The position numbers were made by a program, and so were the translations under genes. From assembly GCA_028284185.1 (NCBI GenBank), contig JANQSG010000015.1, positions 62,001 through 126,000 on the forward strand: 64,000 bases of DNA. Reading direction: 5' to 3'. Within the stretch, counting starts at the first letter, position 1. The number at the start of each line of letters is the position of its first letter. The notes under the pieces are model-generated. The model worked only from the letters and a program-made list of their open reading frames with translations. It was not told the DNA's origin and ran no database searches. This document shows positions 37,544-48,277 of this stretch, in pieces. The DNA comes from Kangiella sp. (GTDB taxonomy: Bacteria > Pseudomonadota > Gammaproteobacteria > Enterobacterales > Kangiellaceae).

Positions 37544-38500
37544 ATGACAGAAGATACAGCAGAAAATGGTAATTTTGGTCCGGGAGCATTTTTAAAACAG
37601 GCTAGGGAGCAGCAAGGGATATCCATTAAGGATGTTGCATCTCGGCTGAAATTGATGGAACAGTCTATTCATAATATTGAATCAGACAACTATGAAGATA
37701 CGCCTATAGCTTTTTATAAGGGGTATTTAAAGAATTATGCTCAGTTTCTTGGATTGGATCCTGAGCAAGTAGCGGAAAAGTTTAATCGCTATGCTGTTAA
37801 GCAAGGTTTAGAAGTTGATCCTGTTACTCGCCCCAGTTACTCCGCGGAAACCATTTCCCGAAAAAACAGCCAAAGATACGCACGACTTTTCGTTAAACTG
37901 ATTTCCTGGTTGATTGCTTTGGCATTAATTTATTCGGTTTATTATTTATTGGCCGAAAAAGGTTACTGGAATAAATTTATCAATAGTTTTGATAAGAACC
38001 CTACGCAAGAGCAACCGTTGGAAACCGATGATAATGAAGGTGAATTAATACCAGAAGTTTCAGCGCTTGGTTCTGCCAATGATGATCAGAAATTAAGTTT
38101 AGAGAAAATAGATCGAGATACTCAAGCCGATTCAGGGAATGAACTTGCTTTAAACCTTGAACCAGCTGAAGCAGAAACTACCCTGCAGGAGTCCAGTGGT
38201 TCAAATTTTGAAATGGCCGATCATAATGCTGAAGCGACTGAGTATCGAATGGCTACCAATGACCAAGAGTTATTATTGCAATTTTCAGATGAGTGCTGGC
38301 TACAAGTAATTGATGCTAGTGGAAAAATTCTTGTAAGTGGTACTAAGCATGCTGGCCATGTGTCTCGTGTTAGTGGTCGAGCCCCTTATCGATTAACCAT
38401 TGGCAAAGTTGCTGCCATTAAAATCGAATATCAAGGCAAAGAAATCGATCTATCGTCATATCCTGATGGTAGAATAGCAAAATTAATTATTGGCGCTTAA
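37544..38500 (+). CDS. rodZ: Cytoskeletal membrane protein RodZ
   Basis: At 318 residues it has the RodZ layout. An N-terminal helix-turn-helix (about 12-85, GAFLKQAREQQGISIKDVASRLKL) binds MreB. A basic juxtamembrane stretch precedes one helix (about 113-134), then an acidic periplasmic linker, and a C-terminal beta domain (LLLQFSDECWLQVIDASG) of the DUF4115 type. RodZ keeps rod shape with MreB. Confidence 0.95.
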   Translation: MTEDTAENGNFGPGAFLKQAREQQGISIKDVASRLKLMEQSIHNIESDNYEDTPIAFYKGYLKNYAQFLGLDPEQVAEKFNRYAVKQGLEVDPVTRPSYSAETISRKNSQRYARLFVKLISWLIALALIYSVYYLLAEKGYWNKFINSFDKNPTQEQPLETDDNEGELIPEVSALGSANDDQKLSLEKIDRDTQADSGNELALNLEPAEAETTLQESSGSNFEMADHNAEATEYRMATNDQELLLQFSDECWLQVIDASGKILVSGTKHAGHVSRVSGRAPYRLTIGKVAAIKIEYQGKEIDLSSYPDGRIAKLIIGA

Positions 38501-38532
38501 AATAGTGCCTACAAGTCCAAAACTCTAACCGT

Positions 38533-39669
38533 ATGATAGGCAATTCTTGGATCCAAAGACGCAAATCGCGTCAAATCATGGTGGGAAATGTTCCTATTGG
38601 TGGCGATGCACCGATTGCAGTGCAAAGCATGACTAATACTGATACTTGTGACGTAGCTGCTACCGTAGCACAGGTTACTGCATTGGCTGATACTGGTGCC
38701 GATATAGTGCGGGTATCAGTGCCGACCATGAAAGCGGCGGAAGCTTTTAAGTTGATCAAAGAGCAATCACCAGTACCATTAGTAGCAGATATTCATTTTG
38801 ATTACCGTATTGCCCTACAGGTTGCTGAATATGGGGTGGATTGTTTACGGATCAATCCAGGCAATATTGGTGCTGAAGCACGGGTTAAAGCGGTGGTGGA
38901 TGCAGCCAAAGCGCGTAATATTCCGATTCGTATTGGCGTTAATGCAGGTTCACTGGAAAAAGATTTACAGGAAAAATACGGCGAACCAACGCCAGAGGCT
39001 TTGGTGGAATCGGCTTATCGTCATATTGAATTTCTCGAAAAATATAGCTTTAAAGATTACAAAATCAGTCTAAAAGCCTCTGATGTTTTTATGACGGTTT
39101 CTGCTTATCGCATCTTGGCTAAAGAAATTGATAATCCACTGCATTTGGGTATCACTGAAGCAGGTTCTTTCCGTTCGGGAACGGTTAAATCTTCGGTTGG
39201 TTTAGGTATGTTACTGGCTGAAGGGATTGGCGATACCATCCGTATTTCGTTGGCTGCCGATCCAGTGCTGGAAGTTAAAGTTGGCTATGACATCTTAAAA
39301 AGTCTGGGGCTGCGCCAGCGTGGTATTAACCTGATAGCCTGTCCATCCTGCTCACGCCAGCAGTTTGATGTGATTAAAACGGTAAATGCTCTTGAGGAAC
39401 GTTTAGAAGATGTGAATGAACATATTGATGTAGCGGTGATTGGTTGTGTGGTCAATGGCCCTGGCGAAGCCAAAGAAGTGGAAGTGGGGTTAACTGGCGG
39501 TCATAAAAAATCAATGCTTTATTCTAATGGCGAAAAGAGTCATAAAGTGGCTAACGAAGACTTAGTTGATGAACTGGAAAAGCAGATCCGTGATAAATTA
39601 GCTGTCAAGCAGGCACAAAAAGATCAAATGACCAAAGGTAAGCAAGAGCTTGATATTAAACAAGTTTAG
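38533..39669 (+). CDS. ispG: 4-hydroxy-3-methylbut-2-en-1-yl diphosphate synthase (IspG/GcpE)
   Basis: IspG is 378 residues here. The Fe-S cluster cysteines are in [12 protein letters not shown] and [12 protein letters not shown]. The TIM-barrel start is [16 protein letters not shown]. It carries out the penultimate step of the MEP isoprenoid pathway. A DUF3224 gene overlaps its 3' end by 20 bases. Confidence 0.98.
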   Translation: MIGNSWIQRRKSRQIMVGNVPIGGDAPIAVQSMTNTDTCDVAATVAQVTALADTGADIVRVSVPTMKAAEAFKLIKEQSPVPLVADIHFDYRIALQVAEYGVDCLRINPGNIGAEARVKAVVDAAKARNIPIRIGVNAGSLEKDLQEKYGEPTPEALVESAYRHIEFLEKYSFKDYKISLKASDVFMTVSAYRILAKEIDNPLHLGITEAGSFRSGTVKSSVGLGMLLAEGIGDTIRISLAADPVLEVKVGYDILKSLGLRQRGINLIACPSCSRQQFDVIKTVNALEERLEDVNEHIDVAVIGCVVNGPGEAKEVEVGLTGGHKKSMLYSNGEKSHKVANEDLVDELEKQIRDKLAVKQAQKDQMTKGKQELDIKQV

Positions 39670-40108
39670 TAAAGTTTTACTCGTATTAATTTTTATGCAG
39701 GCCTCGGTATTGGCACAGGAGTCAAAAATGCAAAAAGTAGAAGGTAGTTTTGAGATTCAGATGACACCAGCAGAAGATGAAATTGATGTTGGTCGTATGT
39801 TCATGAACAAAACTTATACAGGCTCTTTATCGGGTACGGCAAAAGGTCAGATGCTAAGTCTGCGTACCGAAGTTACTGGCTCTGCTGCTTATGTGGCGCT
39901 TGAACACTTTGCAGGTGAGCTTGAAGGTAAAAAAGGTTCTTTCTCGTTAATTCACAAAGGTCTGATGAAGCAAGGCAAAAGCGGCCTTGAGGTGAGTATC
40001 GTTGCCGATTCAGGTAAAGATGAACTAAAAGGTATTAGTGGTTCTCTGGATATTATTATTGAGGATGGCAAGCACTTTTATGTGTTGGAATATCAGCTGC
40101 CTGAATAG
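39650..40108 (+). CDS. Exported DUF3224 domain protein
   Basis: The product is 152 residues from a TTG inside the ispG tail. The signal peptide ([23 protein letters not shown]) only makes sense from this start. The mature part, with [12 protein letters not shown] and [22 protein letters not shown], matches DUF3224, a small beta-barrel domain of unknown function. It is probably cotranslated with ispG. It breaks the ispG-hisS adjacency normally seen, so it may have been inserted. Confidence 0.82.
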   Translation: MILNKFSKVLLVLIFMQASVLAQESKMQKVEGSFEIQMTPAEDEIDVGRMFMNKTYTGSLSGTAKGQMLSLRTEVTGSAAYVALEHFAGELEGKKGSFSLIHKGLMKQGKSGLEVSIVADSGKDELKGISGSLDIIIEDGKHFYVLEYQLPE

Positions 40109-40113
40109 AAATT

Positions 40114-40190
40114 TTTGCTGTGTTATTCCAGCGCAAGCCAGAATCTTAAAATCTTGATTTTGGTCAGGATGACAAGAATAACGTATCTAT
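40114..40190. repeat. Degenerate palindromic repeat before hisS
   Basis: TTATTCCAGCGCAAGCCAGAATC and GATTTTGGTCAGGATGACAAGAATAA are imperfect inverted ends, similar to the AGCCTTCGCTGGAATGAC fragment at 19741. Noncoding. Confidence 0.5.
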
Positions 40191-40210
40191 ACTAAAAACC
40201 GCTAAAAAAC

Positions 40211-40239
40211 CTACTGTTTTGCTGTAAATCCGCTATAAT
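40211..40239 (+). promoter_or_regulatory. Candidate promoter of hisS
   Basis: TATAAT (40234-40239) with a poor -35 region (CTACTG at 17 bases). The hisS start codon is 45 bases beyond. Confidence 0.4.
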
Positions 40240-40283
40240 CTCGCTCTTATTTATAAAATTTACCGTATCATTCGGAAAGCGCC

Positions 40284-41552
40284 TTGAGTCAGAAAATTCA
40301 AGCCATTCGCGGCATGAACGATATTTTGCCGCAACAAACTCCTTATTGGCACCAGTTGGAAGCCATTTTACGCCAGCTGATGGCAGCTTATGGCTATAAC
40401 GAAATCCGTATGCCAATTGTGGAAAAGACCAGTTTGTTTAAGCGGGCGGTGGGCGAAGTGACCGATATCGTAGAAAAGGAGATGTACACTTTCGACGATA
40501 GAAATGGTGATAGTTTGAGTTTGCGTCCTGAAGGGACAGCTTCTTGTGTACGTGCTGGTATTGAACATGGCTTACTTTATAACCAGGAACAGCGCCTTTG
40601 GTATATGGGTCCCATGTTCCGCCATGAGCGTCCACAAAAAGGGCGTTATCGTCAGTTTCATCAGTTAGGTGTTGAAACTTTTGGTCTAGCTACGGCGGAT
40701 ATTGATGCTGAATTGATTTTAATGACGGCGCGTTTGTGGAAAGCGGTTGGTATTGAAGATACGGTGCGGTTGGAACTGAACTCACTAGGCTCGAATGAAG
40801 CGCGTGCTGAATACCGTGATGCTTTAATCGCTTATTTAACGCCAATCAAAGATCAATTGGACGAGGATAACCAAAGACGCTTAAGCACTAATCCATTACG
40901 TATTCTGGACTCAAAAAATCCAGAAGTGCAAAAACTGGTAGCGGACGCCCCCAAGCTAAATGACTATTTAGATCAGGAGTCAAAAGAGCATTTTGCACGT
41001 TTGTGCCAGATTTTGGATGCTAACCATATTGAGTATGAGGTGAACTCAAAGTTAGTACGTGGATTGGATTACTACAATCGCACCGTTTTTGAGTGGATCA
41101 CGGATAAACTCGGTGCTCAAGGCACCATTTGCGCGGGTGGTCGTTATGATGGTCTGACCGAACAATTAGGTGGCCATGCAACGACAGCCAGCGGTTTTGC
41201 TATGGGTATCGAGCGCATTGTGGCCTTGATGGAAGAATTGTCTCCGCTGGAAATGACTGATGCTGATGTCTATTTGGTGGCATTAGGTGATGCTGCAGAA
41301 ATTAATGCCATTCAATTAGCGGAAATCCTGCGTGATGAAATGCCTTATATTCGAGTGCGCAGTAATTGTGGGGGTGGCAACTTTAAAAAGCAGTTTAAAC
41401 GTGCTGATAAAAGTGGTGCTACCCTTGCTCTGGTATTGGGAGAACAGGAAGTAACGGATAAAACTGTGGGCGTAAAGTTTTTACGCGAGCATAAAGAACA
41501 ACTGATGATTTCACAAGCTCAGCTTTGTGAAAAAATCGCTGAATTTTTATAG
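40284..41552 (+). CDS. hisS: Histidine-tRNA ligase
   Basis: HisS is 422 residues from a TTG with CGGAAAG upstream. [17 protein letters not shown] is the standard N-terminus. Class II motif 2 is in [19 protein letters not shown], and [13 protein letters not shown] and [15 protein letters not shown] are HisRS-specific. It charges tRNA-His. It heads hisS-yfgM-bamB-der. Confidence 0.98.
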   Translation: MSQKIQAIRGMNDILPQQTPYWHQLEAILRQLMAAYGYNEIRMPIVEKTSLFKRAVGEVTDIVEKEMYTFDDRNGDSLSLRPEGTASCVRAGIEHGLLYNQEQRLWYMGPMFRHERPQKGRYRQFHQLGVETFGLATADIDAELILMTARLWKAVGIEDTVRLELNSLGSNEARAEYRDALIAYLTPIKDQLDEDNQRRLSTNPLRILDSKNPEVQKLVADAPKLNDYLDQESKEHFARLCQILDANHIEYEVNSKLVRGLDYYNRTVFEWITDKLGAQGTICAGGRYDGLTEQLGGHATTASGFAMGIERIVALMEELSPLEMTDADVYLVALGDAAEINAIQLAEILRDEMPYIRVRSNCGGGNFKKQFKRADKSGATLALVLGEQEVTDKTVGVKFLREHKEQLMISQAQLCEKIAEFL

Positions 41553-41582
41553 AAATAGTAAAGTTAGATTAGGAGGCCAAGT

Positions 41583-42212
41583 GTGGCTCAATTTGAAACC
41601 GAAGAACAACAAGTCGAAGCGATTAAGAATTTTTGGAAAGAAAATGGCAATGCCATTATTTTAGGCGCCATTATTGGTTTTGGCGGTCTGTTTGGCTGGA
41701 GATACTACCAGGATTATCAAAAAGAGCAGGCGGAAATAGCTTCTGAGCAATATGCGGCGGCGGTTAAAGCCATTAAAGCAGGCCAAACTGAAAATCCTGA
41801 GTTTGTGGAAAAAGCCAAGACCTTGATCAAGGAGCATGCGAACACTAGCTATGCCAGTCTGGCAGCGTTGAAGCTTGCACAACAATATGTCACTGAAAAC
41901 AAATTTGCGGAAGCTGCGGAACAATTACGCTGGGTCGCTGACAAAGGTAATAGTACCTTTAAAGCTATGGCGCAGCTTCGCTTAGCTCGTGTTTTATTGC
42001 AGCTGGAGAGATATGACGAAGCAGTAGCGGTGGCTAAGGCGATTGATACTGAAGCACATAAATCCACCAGCTTGATGTTGCAGGCTGAGGCTCTGTTGGC
42101 TCAAGGCAAACAGGATGAAGCGGTAGCCTTGTTTAAGCAGGCTAAAGACGCAGTGGATGGTATTACCGATCCAATATTAGCGATGCGTTTAACTGAATTT
42201 GGTATTGAGTAA
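41583..42212 (+). CDS. yfgM: Ancillary SecYEG translocon subunit YfgM
   Basis: It has 209 residues from a GTG with a perfect AGGAGG six bases upstream. A short cytoplasmic arm (ETEEQQVEAIKNFWKENG) precedes one membrane helix (about 20-40), and a periplasmic TPR domain follows. YfgM works with PpiD at the translocon and influences RcsB. Its position between hisS and bamB is conserved. Confidence 0.95.
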   Translation: MAQFETEEQQVEAIKNFWKENGNAIILGAIIGFGGLFGWRYYQDYQKEQAEIASEQYAAAVKAIKAGQTENPEFVEKAKTLIKEHANTSYASLAALKLAQQYVTENKFAEAAEQLRWVADKGNSTFKAMAQLRLARVLLQLERYDEAVAVAKAIDTEAHKSTSLMLQAEALLAQGKQDEAVALFKQAKDAVDGITDPILAMRLTEFGIE

Positions 42213-42251
42213 TCAGTAATACTAGAATTTCAAGCAATAGGAAAACCTTAT

Positions 42252-43466
42252 ATGTCATTCAAATCTAATCACAAAATTCATTGGTTGAAAAAGGCTGCTT
42301 TAGTGAGTTCAGTTGTTTTATTGGCAGCTTGTGCTGAAGCGCCATTAAATGAGCCAACTGAGTTAGCAGATATTCAGGAAAAATTTGAATTAGATAGAGA
42401 ATGGCGTGAAGTGGTAGGTAACAGTGATGATGGCAAGTTCAATAGCTTAACGCCTGCGATTTGGGAAGATAAAATTATTACCGCCGATCCGACGGGTTTA
42501 GTCACTGCCTTTGATAAAAATACTGGCGATACTCTTTGGGAAAAAGAACTGAATGTGTCTTTATCCGGTGGTGTCACTGCGACTGCAGGTTTGGTTGCTC
42601 TGGGTACACGCGATGCGGAAGTTTATGTATTGGACGTTAATGATGGCTCTGAGCAATGGAAAACGGAAGTTTCTAGTGAGATTTTAGCGCCTCCAGCGAT
42701 TGATAGCGGCAAATTAGTTGTGCGTACTGCCGATGGCCGAATTTTTGGCTTGGATTTAACTTCTGGTAAGCAATTGTGGTTCTATGATCGCGTTTTACCT
42801 AAATTGACTTTGCGTGGCACCTCAACCCCAATTGCCATTGGTGGTATTGTGGTTTCAGGTTTTGCTAATGGCAAGATTGCAACTTTTAATATCGGCAATG
42901 GCGATTTGTTGTGGGAACAGCGTTTGTCATCGCCACGTGGTGGTTCGGATATTTCGCGTATTGTTGATGTTGACGCTTCGCCAGTGATTTATGGCAATAA
43001 TCTTTATGCGGCGGGATATAACGGCTACGCTATTGCGCTGGATTTACAAAATGGTCGTTTCTTATGGCGTCATGCAACCTCTGTATTACGCGATCCATTG
43101 GTGGATAGTGTAAAAGTCTATTTGGTTAATACTGATGGTGAAGTTGAAGCACTTGATCGTGCTACTGGTCAGCTGGTTTGGAAAGCAGAAAGCTTAAAAT
43201 ATCGTAATTTAACTGCCGCTGCTGATAATGGTGATAGCATTGTGGTTGGTGACTTTGAAGGTTATTTACATTGGTTGGATAAAGATTCCGGTGATGTGAT
43301 AGCAAGAGTACACCTTGACGATTATGGTATCTCGCAAACACCTATCGTAACGCCAGAAATGATTTATGCCACTAGCCGTTATGGCTATTTGTATGCTTTT
43401 AAGAATCCTAACTATCAGCCAGTAGAGTCAATAGATACTGAAGCTGTGATGGATGCCTCTGAGTAG
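42252..43466 (+). CDS. bamB: Outer membrane assembly lipoprotein BamB
   Basis: BamB has 404 residues. Lipobox LLAAC ends the signal peptide. An eight-bladed PQQ-like propeller shows repeated G-x-x-x-W turns such as NTGDTLWEKEL, DGSEQWKTEV and NGDLLWEQRL. It supports BamA in folding outer membrane proteins. Confidence 0.97.
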   Translation: MSFKSNHKIHWLKKAALVSSVVLLAACAEAPLNEPTELADIQEKFELDREWREVVGNSDDGKFNSLTPAIWEDKIITADPTGLVTAFDKNTGDTLWEKELNVSLSGGVTATAGLVALGTRDAEVYVLDVNDGSEQWKTEVSSEILAPPAIDSGKLVVRTADGRIFGLDLTSGKQLWFYDRVLPKLTLRGTSTPIAIGGIVVSGFANGKIATFNIGNGDLLWEQRLSSPRGGSDISRIVDVDASPVIYGNNLYAAGYNGYAIALDLQNGRFLWRHATSVLRDPLVDSVKVYLVNTDGEVEALDRATGQLVWKAESLKYRNLTAAADNGDSIVVGDFEGYLHWLDKDSGDVIARVHLDDYGISQTPIVTPEMIYATSRYGYLYAFKNPNYQPVESIDTEAVMDASE

Positions 43467-43498
43467 TTATTTTGTTCAGGCCCAAATAGACTAATCAT

Positions 43499-44899
43499 AT
43501 GTTACCTGTCATTGCCCTGGTTGGCCGCCCTAACGTTGGTAAATCGACCCTGTTTAATCGCTTAACTAAATCGCGAGATGCGTTGGTGGCTAATCTGCCA
43601 GGTTTAACGCGCGATCGTCAATATGGCCAGGCGACTTTAAAAGGCCAGAAGTTCATTGTGGTCGATACTGGTGGCATTGCTGGGGATGAAGAGGGGATTG
43701 ATGGCTTAATGGCCGAGCAGTCGCTACAGGCTATTGATGAAGCGAGTATCGTTTTATTTTTGGTGGATGCGCGTACTGGCATGACGGCTGCCGATGAATT
43801 TGTCTCTGAGCATTTGCGCCGTCAAAATAAACCGGTTTTATTGCTGGTCAACAAAGTTGATGGGGTGCACGAAGAAGCTGCTATGGCTGAGTATTACAGT
43901 TTGGGCTATGAGTATGTACTGCCAATGGCGGCAGCGCATGGTCGCGGTATCAACAATGTAATCGATAATATCTTTGAACAACTGGAGCTTGAAGAAATCG
44001 ATCTTGATGCAGTACTCGAAGAAACCGCGCAAGGTGTAAAGCTTTCTATCGTTGGTCGACCTAATGTGGGTAAATCCACCCTGGTTAATCGTTTTTTGGG
44101 TGAAGAGCGAGTGGTAGTTTACGATATGCCAGGTACTACGCGCGATTCGATTTATATTGAAATGGAGCGCCGAGGAAAAAACTATACTTTAATCGATACT
44201 GCAGGTGTTCGTCGTCGCGGTAAGGTTAAAGAGGCGGTAGAAAAGTTTTCTATACTTAAAACTCTGCAAGCGATTAATGATTCTAACGTAGCCATTATGG
44301 TCATGGATGCGCGTGAGCCGATTACCGATCAAGACTTAAGTTTAATCAGTTATATTGTCGATGCTGGCCGCTCTATGGTTATTGCCATTAATAAATGGGA
44401 TGGCATGACGGAAGATGATCGCAATGAAGTAAAAGAAGAGATCGATCGTCGTTTGGGCTTTATCGACTTTGCCAAGATCCATTTTATTTCTGCACTGCAC
44501 GGCTCAAACGTAGGCCATTTGTGGGAATCTGTTGATGAAGCTTGGGAATCAGCTCAAGTGGAAATGACTTCTTCACAATTAACTAAGTTATTAGAAGAAG
44601 CTTACGACAAACATCAACCACCAATGATTAAAGGCCGCCGCGTTAAACTGCGTTACGCCCATCCTGGTGGTCATAACCCGCCTATTATCGTGATTCATGG
44701 AACAGCTTGTTCTAAACTAGGGGATAGCTATAAACGCTATTTGATTAACTTTTTTAGAAATAGGTTGAAGTTAATTGGAACCCCCATTCGACTGGAACTT
44801 AAAGAAGGTGATAATCCTTTTAAAGGCCGTAAAAACGAAATTACCCGCCGCCAAAGGCTAAAACGTAAAAGAGCTATTAAAAAGTTTGGTAAGAAGTAA
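43499..44899 (+). CDS. der: Ribosome biogenesis GTPase Der (EngA)
   Basis: The GTPase has 466 residues. Two G domains in tandem ([12 protein letters not shown] at about 8 and [12 protein letters not shown] at about 187) are unique to Der, and a C-terminal KH-like domain ends with a basic tail ([17 protein letters not shown]). It assists 50S subunit maturation. Its stop codon is one base from the reverse-strand DUF4279 pseudogene. Confidence 0.98.
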   Translation: MLPVIALVGRPNVGKSTLFNRLTKSRDALVANLPGLTRDRQYGQATLKGQKFIVVDTGGIAGDEEGIDGLMAEQSLQAIDEASIVLFLVDARTGMTAADEFVSEHLRRQNKPVLLLVNKVDGVHEEAAMAEYYSLGYEYVLPMAAAHGRGINNVIDNIFEQLELEEIDLDAVLEETAQGVKLSIVGRPNVGKSTLVNRFLGEERVVVYDMPGTTRDSIYIEMERRGKNYTLIDTAGVRRRGKVKEAVEKFSILKTLQAINDSNVAIMVMDAREPITDQDLSLISYIVDAGRSMVIAINKWDGMTEDDRNEVKEEIDRRLGFIDFAKIHFISALHGSNVGHLWESVDEAWESAQVEMTSSQLTKLLEEAYDKHQPPMIKGRRVKLRYAHPGGHNPPIIVIHGTACSKLGDSYKRYLINFFRNRLKLIGTPIRLELKEGDNPFKGRKNEITRRQRLKRKRAIKKFGKK

Positions 44900-44900
44900 A

Positions 44901-45309
44901 CTAATTTCTATATAAGTCGATATCTATTGCAGTACCTATTTCGTTTAGAAATTTAATTGTTTTTGTTGAAAATCCTAACGAAAGTGTTGAAATTTCATCA
45001 TTTGTTGAAACAAATAATACTACTTGTAAAATCAAAGTAAGTTCATGTTTTTCTCTTTGGCGCTTCAAAATATTTGAGTAGCCTTTAAAGTGTTTAAGAA
45101 TACCTATGGTAATTTCTTCAACATCTATAATATCGGCAGATATGTTTCCAGATGAGAATATCCACATATTGGTTCTTGGAACTGTATCAGGAATACGAGA
45201 TTCTTTAACTTTAATCAGTTGGAGATATTCCTAGCTCTTTAGTTATTTCATCATGAACTAGATCATCACCTTTAAAAGCTAAATATACTTCACAACTATT
45301 AGTACTCAT
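44901..45309 (-). pseudogene. Frameshifted DUF4279-like gene downstream of xseA
   Basis: An ATG overlapping the xseA stop (ATGA) opens MSTNSCEVYLAFKGDDLVHDEITKELGISPTD, then TAA at 45211-45213. One frame over, the reading continues at once as IKVKESRIPDTVPRTNMWIFSSG and runs to 44901, giving the track ORF of 88 residues (44901-45167). Joined, the two parts resemble DUF4279 (an LGIxPT turn followed by a W-Y/F-SSG strand). So a single-base indel near 45214 breaks the gene, or the assembly has an error there. Function of the family is unknown. Confidence 0.75.
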
Positions 45310-46664
45310 TGAAATTCTTTAATCCTGCTTTTAATTTCACCATCAGAAAATTTAGTGGTGAGTTCTTTAGCTTCTTGAGCTTGTTTTACTGAAGTTAAAG
45401 GCTTACCAGTTTCATCTTCAGTAATGGTGTAACCGCGTTTTAGTGTTGCTAACGGGCTAAAATCATTCAACTGCTGCATAGATAGTGCCATTTGCTGTTG
45501 CTTAGTTTTAAGTAAGTCTTTAAAAGATTTCACTAAATTATCTTGGGTAATGACTAATTCATCTTGCCTCTGTTCCAGTTCAAACTGAGGATTAAAAGCT
45601 TGCAAGCGATATTGTAAATCAATTAAGTCTGCTGAGCGTTCAGAAACCGTTTCTCTAAAAGCTGCTAGTAGATTTTGCGTCAGTTCTCTGAGTTCGGCAC
45701 GAGATTCCACCATTTTTTCTTTGGGGTGGACGATTTGTGCTGTAAGTCTATCCAATAAGGCTTGAGTAACCTCGAGTTTATGTTCAGTTTCATTGAACAA
45801 TCGCCGTTTTAATTGATTAAGTTTATGCCGGTAGTCGGATTGATCGGGAACCAGTAATTCTGCCGCTGCGGATGGTGTTGGAGCGCGTAAGTCGGCCACC
45901 AGATCGCTGATGGAAATATCTACTTCATGGCCAACTGCAGAAACAATGGGTAATTCGCTGGCAAAAATGGTTTCGGTTAAAGCTTCATCATTAAAGCACC
46001 ACATATCTTCGAGTGACCCGCCACCACGAGTTACTAGTAAGACATCGCAAGCTTTGTCCTGATTGGCTTGCTGAATTTGTTTGATTAGGTTCTGAGCGGC
46101 GCTATCGCCTTGTACCAAACTTGGATAAATTACTACCGGTATTTGTGGCATGCGGCGTTTAAGAACTGTTAAAACATCTCTTATGGCTGCGCCACTGGCA
46201 GAAGTAATAATGCCAATTTTATTAGGTACTTTGGGGATAGGCTTTTTATGAACAGAATCGAATAAGCCTTTGGCTTTGAGCTTTTCTTTTAGACGGTTAA
46301 AGGCTACTTGTAGTGCACCTTCGCCAGCTGGCTCAATATATTCTCCTATCAACTGTAAATCACCACGCGGTTCATACAAACTCAATTTGGCGCGAATCAA
46401 AACTTGTTGCCCATCTTCTGGGGTAAATCTCGCGATGCGATTACGATTCTTAAATATGGCGCACTTTAGCTGGGCATTGGCATCTTTAAGGGTGAAATAC
46501 CAGTGGCCAGATGTGGGCTGCATAAAGTTAGATATTTCACCGCTGATCCAGATCTGACCAATCTCGCGCTCCAGTTGGCGACGAATGGTTAAAGCCATTT
46601 CTGATACCGAATAGATTTTTCGCTTTTCAGCAGGTTCTTGTGGTTGCAGAATCGGTTGGATCAT
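45306..46664 (-). CDS. xseA: Exodeoxyribonuclease VII large subunit
   Basis: XseA is 452 residues. An N-terminal OB fold (IWISGEISNFMQPTSGHWYFTLKD) leads to the catalytic core with DVLLVTRGGGSLEDMWCFNDE and SAVGHEVDISISDLVADLRAPTPSAAAE. A long coiled coil follows (about 280-400). With XseB it degrades single-stranded DNA. It is divergent from guaB, the usual arrangement, and its stop overlaps the DUF4279 start. Confidence 0.97.
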   Translation of the reverse strand: MIQPILQPQEPAEKRKIYSVSEMALTIRRQLEREIGQIWISGEISNFMQPTSGHWYFTLKDANAQLKCAIFKNRNRIARFTPEDGQQVLIRAKLSLYEPRGDLQLIGEYIEPAGEGALQVAFNRLKEKLKAKGLFDSVHKKPIPKVPNKIGIITSASGAAIRDVLTVLKRRMPQIPVVIYPSLVQGDSAAQNLIKQIQQANQDKACDVLLVTRGGGSLEDMWCFNDEALTETIFASELPIVSAVGHEVDISISDLVADLRAPTPSAAAELLVPDQSDYRHKLNQLKRRLFNETEHKLEVTQALLDRLTAQIVHPKEKMVESRAELRELTQNLLAAFRETVSERSADLIDLQYRLQAFNPQFELEQRQDELVITQDNLVKSFKDLLKTKQQQMALSMQQLNDFSPLATLKRGYTITEDETGKPLTSVKQAQEAKELTTKFSDGEIKSRIKEFQ

Positions 46665-46700
46665 GGTTTATAGTATTTATTAATCTATTGAAAATAGTTA

Positions 46701-46730
46701 TTTACCTGCTTATTAATAAAAAGGTATAAT
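46701..46730 (+). promoter_or_regulatory. Promoter of guaB, GC-rich discriminator
   Basis: TTTACC, 18 bases, TATAAT, then AACGCGC between the -10 box and the expected start. A GC-rich discriminator is typical of promoters repressed by ppGpp, as known for guaBA in E. coli. Confidence 0.6.
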
Positions 46731-46809
46731 AACGCGCTTCATCAAGCCAGAGCAGAGGATGAATAACAGTGTTCAGCCCGTTTTTGGCACATAATACGTG
46801 GTATATGAT

Positions 46810-48270
46810 ATGCGCATTATAGAGGAAGCTCTTACCTTTGACGATGTTTTATTAGTACCTGGTCATTCGACCGTACTACCTGCGGATGCCGACTTACGCA
46901 CCCAAATTACGCGCGACTTTTCTTTAAATATCCCATTAGTTTCTGCCGCAATGGATACGGTTACCGAAGCCCGTTTAGCGATTGCTTTGGCGCAGGAAGG
47001 CGGAATAGGTTTTATTCACAAGAATATGAGCATTGAGCAGCAGGCCAATAATGTTCGTCGTGTTAAGAAATTTGAAAGCGGTATCGTAAAGGACCCTATT
47101 ACTATTCCACCAAATACTACGATTGGTGAAGTGAAAGCCATGACTGAGCGTCATGGTATTTCCGGTATGCCCGTAGTTGATGGGGATCAGCTGGTAGGTA
47201 TTGTGACCAACAGAGATATTCGTTTTGAAACCAATTTAGATCAACCGGTTTCGAATGTGATGACCTCAAAAGAGAACCTGGTGACGGTAAAAGAAAATGC
47301 TTCTAATGCAGAGGTGTTGGAAAAGCTGCATAAACATCGTATTGAAAAAGTTTTAGTGGTTGATGAGGCTTTTGATTTAAAAGGCTTAATTACGGTGAAA
47401 GATATTCGTAATGCTGAAAACAAGCCAAATGCCTGTAAGGATCGCGAAGGTCACTTGCGTGTTGGTGCAGCGGTAGGTACAGGTGCAGATACCGAAGATC
47501 GGGTTGAGGCTTTGGTCGAAGCCGGGGTTGATATTATTTTAGTGGATACTTCCCACGGTCACTCGCAAGGCGTATTGGACAAAGTAAAATGGGTGAAGCA
47601 AAAGTATTCACACAAGCAGGTTATTGGTGGCAATATTGCAACTGCTGCGGGTGCGCGTGCGCTGGTGGATGCAGGTGCTGATGCGGTAAAAGTAGGGATC
47701 GGTCCAGGTTCTATTTGTACTACCCGGATCGTAACCGGCGTTGGGGTTCCGCAAATCTCAGCAATTTCAAATGTAGCGCGAGAGCTTCAAGGTTCTGGTG
47801 TGCCCTTTATTGCTGATGGTGGTGTGCGCTTCTCCGGTGATATTTGTAAAGCCCTGGCTGCCGGGGCTTATTGTGTGATGGTTGGTTCCATGTTGGCAGG
47901 AACTGAAGAAGCACCTGGTGAAGTAGAACTGTATCAGGGCCGCTCCTATAAATCCTATCGTGGTATGGGTTCATTAGGTGCTATGAACCAAAAGAACAGT
48001 TCAGCAGATCGCTATTTTCAAAGCTCCAATGCGGCGGATAAACTGGTGCCAGAAGGGATTGAAGGTCGAGTGCCTTACAAAGGTGCCATGAACCAGATTA
48101 TTCATCAGATGATGGGTGGTTTGCGTTCCAGCATGGGCTTAACCGGTTGTGCCAGTATTGATGAAATGCGTAATAAGGCGGAGTTTGTGAGGGTGACGAG
48201 TGCGGGCATGAACGAAAGCCATGTGCATGATGTGACCATAACAAAAGAAGCTCCCAATTATAGGAGATAA
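46810..48270 (+). CDS. guaB: Inosine-5'-monophosphate dehydrogenase
   Basis: The ATG at 46810 ([21 protein letters not shown]) fits the family better than the track GTG at 46798; 486 residues. Two CBS domains (about 93-202) are inserted in the barrel. The catalytic loop is GPGSICTTR and the flap has [10 protein letters not shown]. It oxidises IMP to XMP with NAD, the first committed step to GMP. GuaA follows after a 252-base gap that holds a structured repeat and a terminator. Confidence 0.98.
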   Translation: MRIIEEALTFDDVLLVPGHSTVLPADADLRTQITRDFSLNIPLVSAAMDTVTEARLAIALAQEGGIGFIHKNMSIEQQANNVRRVKKFESGIVKDPITIPPNTTIGEVKAMTERHGISGMPVVDGDQLVGIVTNRDIRFETNLDQPVSNVMTSKENLVTVKENASNAEVLEKLHKHRIEKVLVVDEAFDLKGLITVKDIRNAENKPNACKDREGHLRVGAAVGTGADTEDRVEALVEAGVDIILVDTSHGHSQGVLDKVKWVKQKYSHKQVIGGNIATAAGARALVDAGADAVKVGIGPGSICTTRIVTGVGVPQISAISNVARELQGSGVPFIADGGVRFSGDICKALAAGAYCVMVGSMLAGTEEAPGEVELYQGRSYKSYRGMGSLGAMNQKNSSADRYFQSSNAADKLVPEGIEGRVPYKGAMNQIIHQMMGGLRSSMGLTGCASIDEMRNKAEFVRVTSAGMNESHVHDVTITKEAPNYRR

Positions 48271-48277
48271 ACTACTT

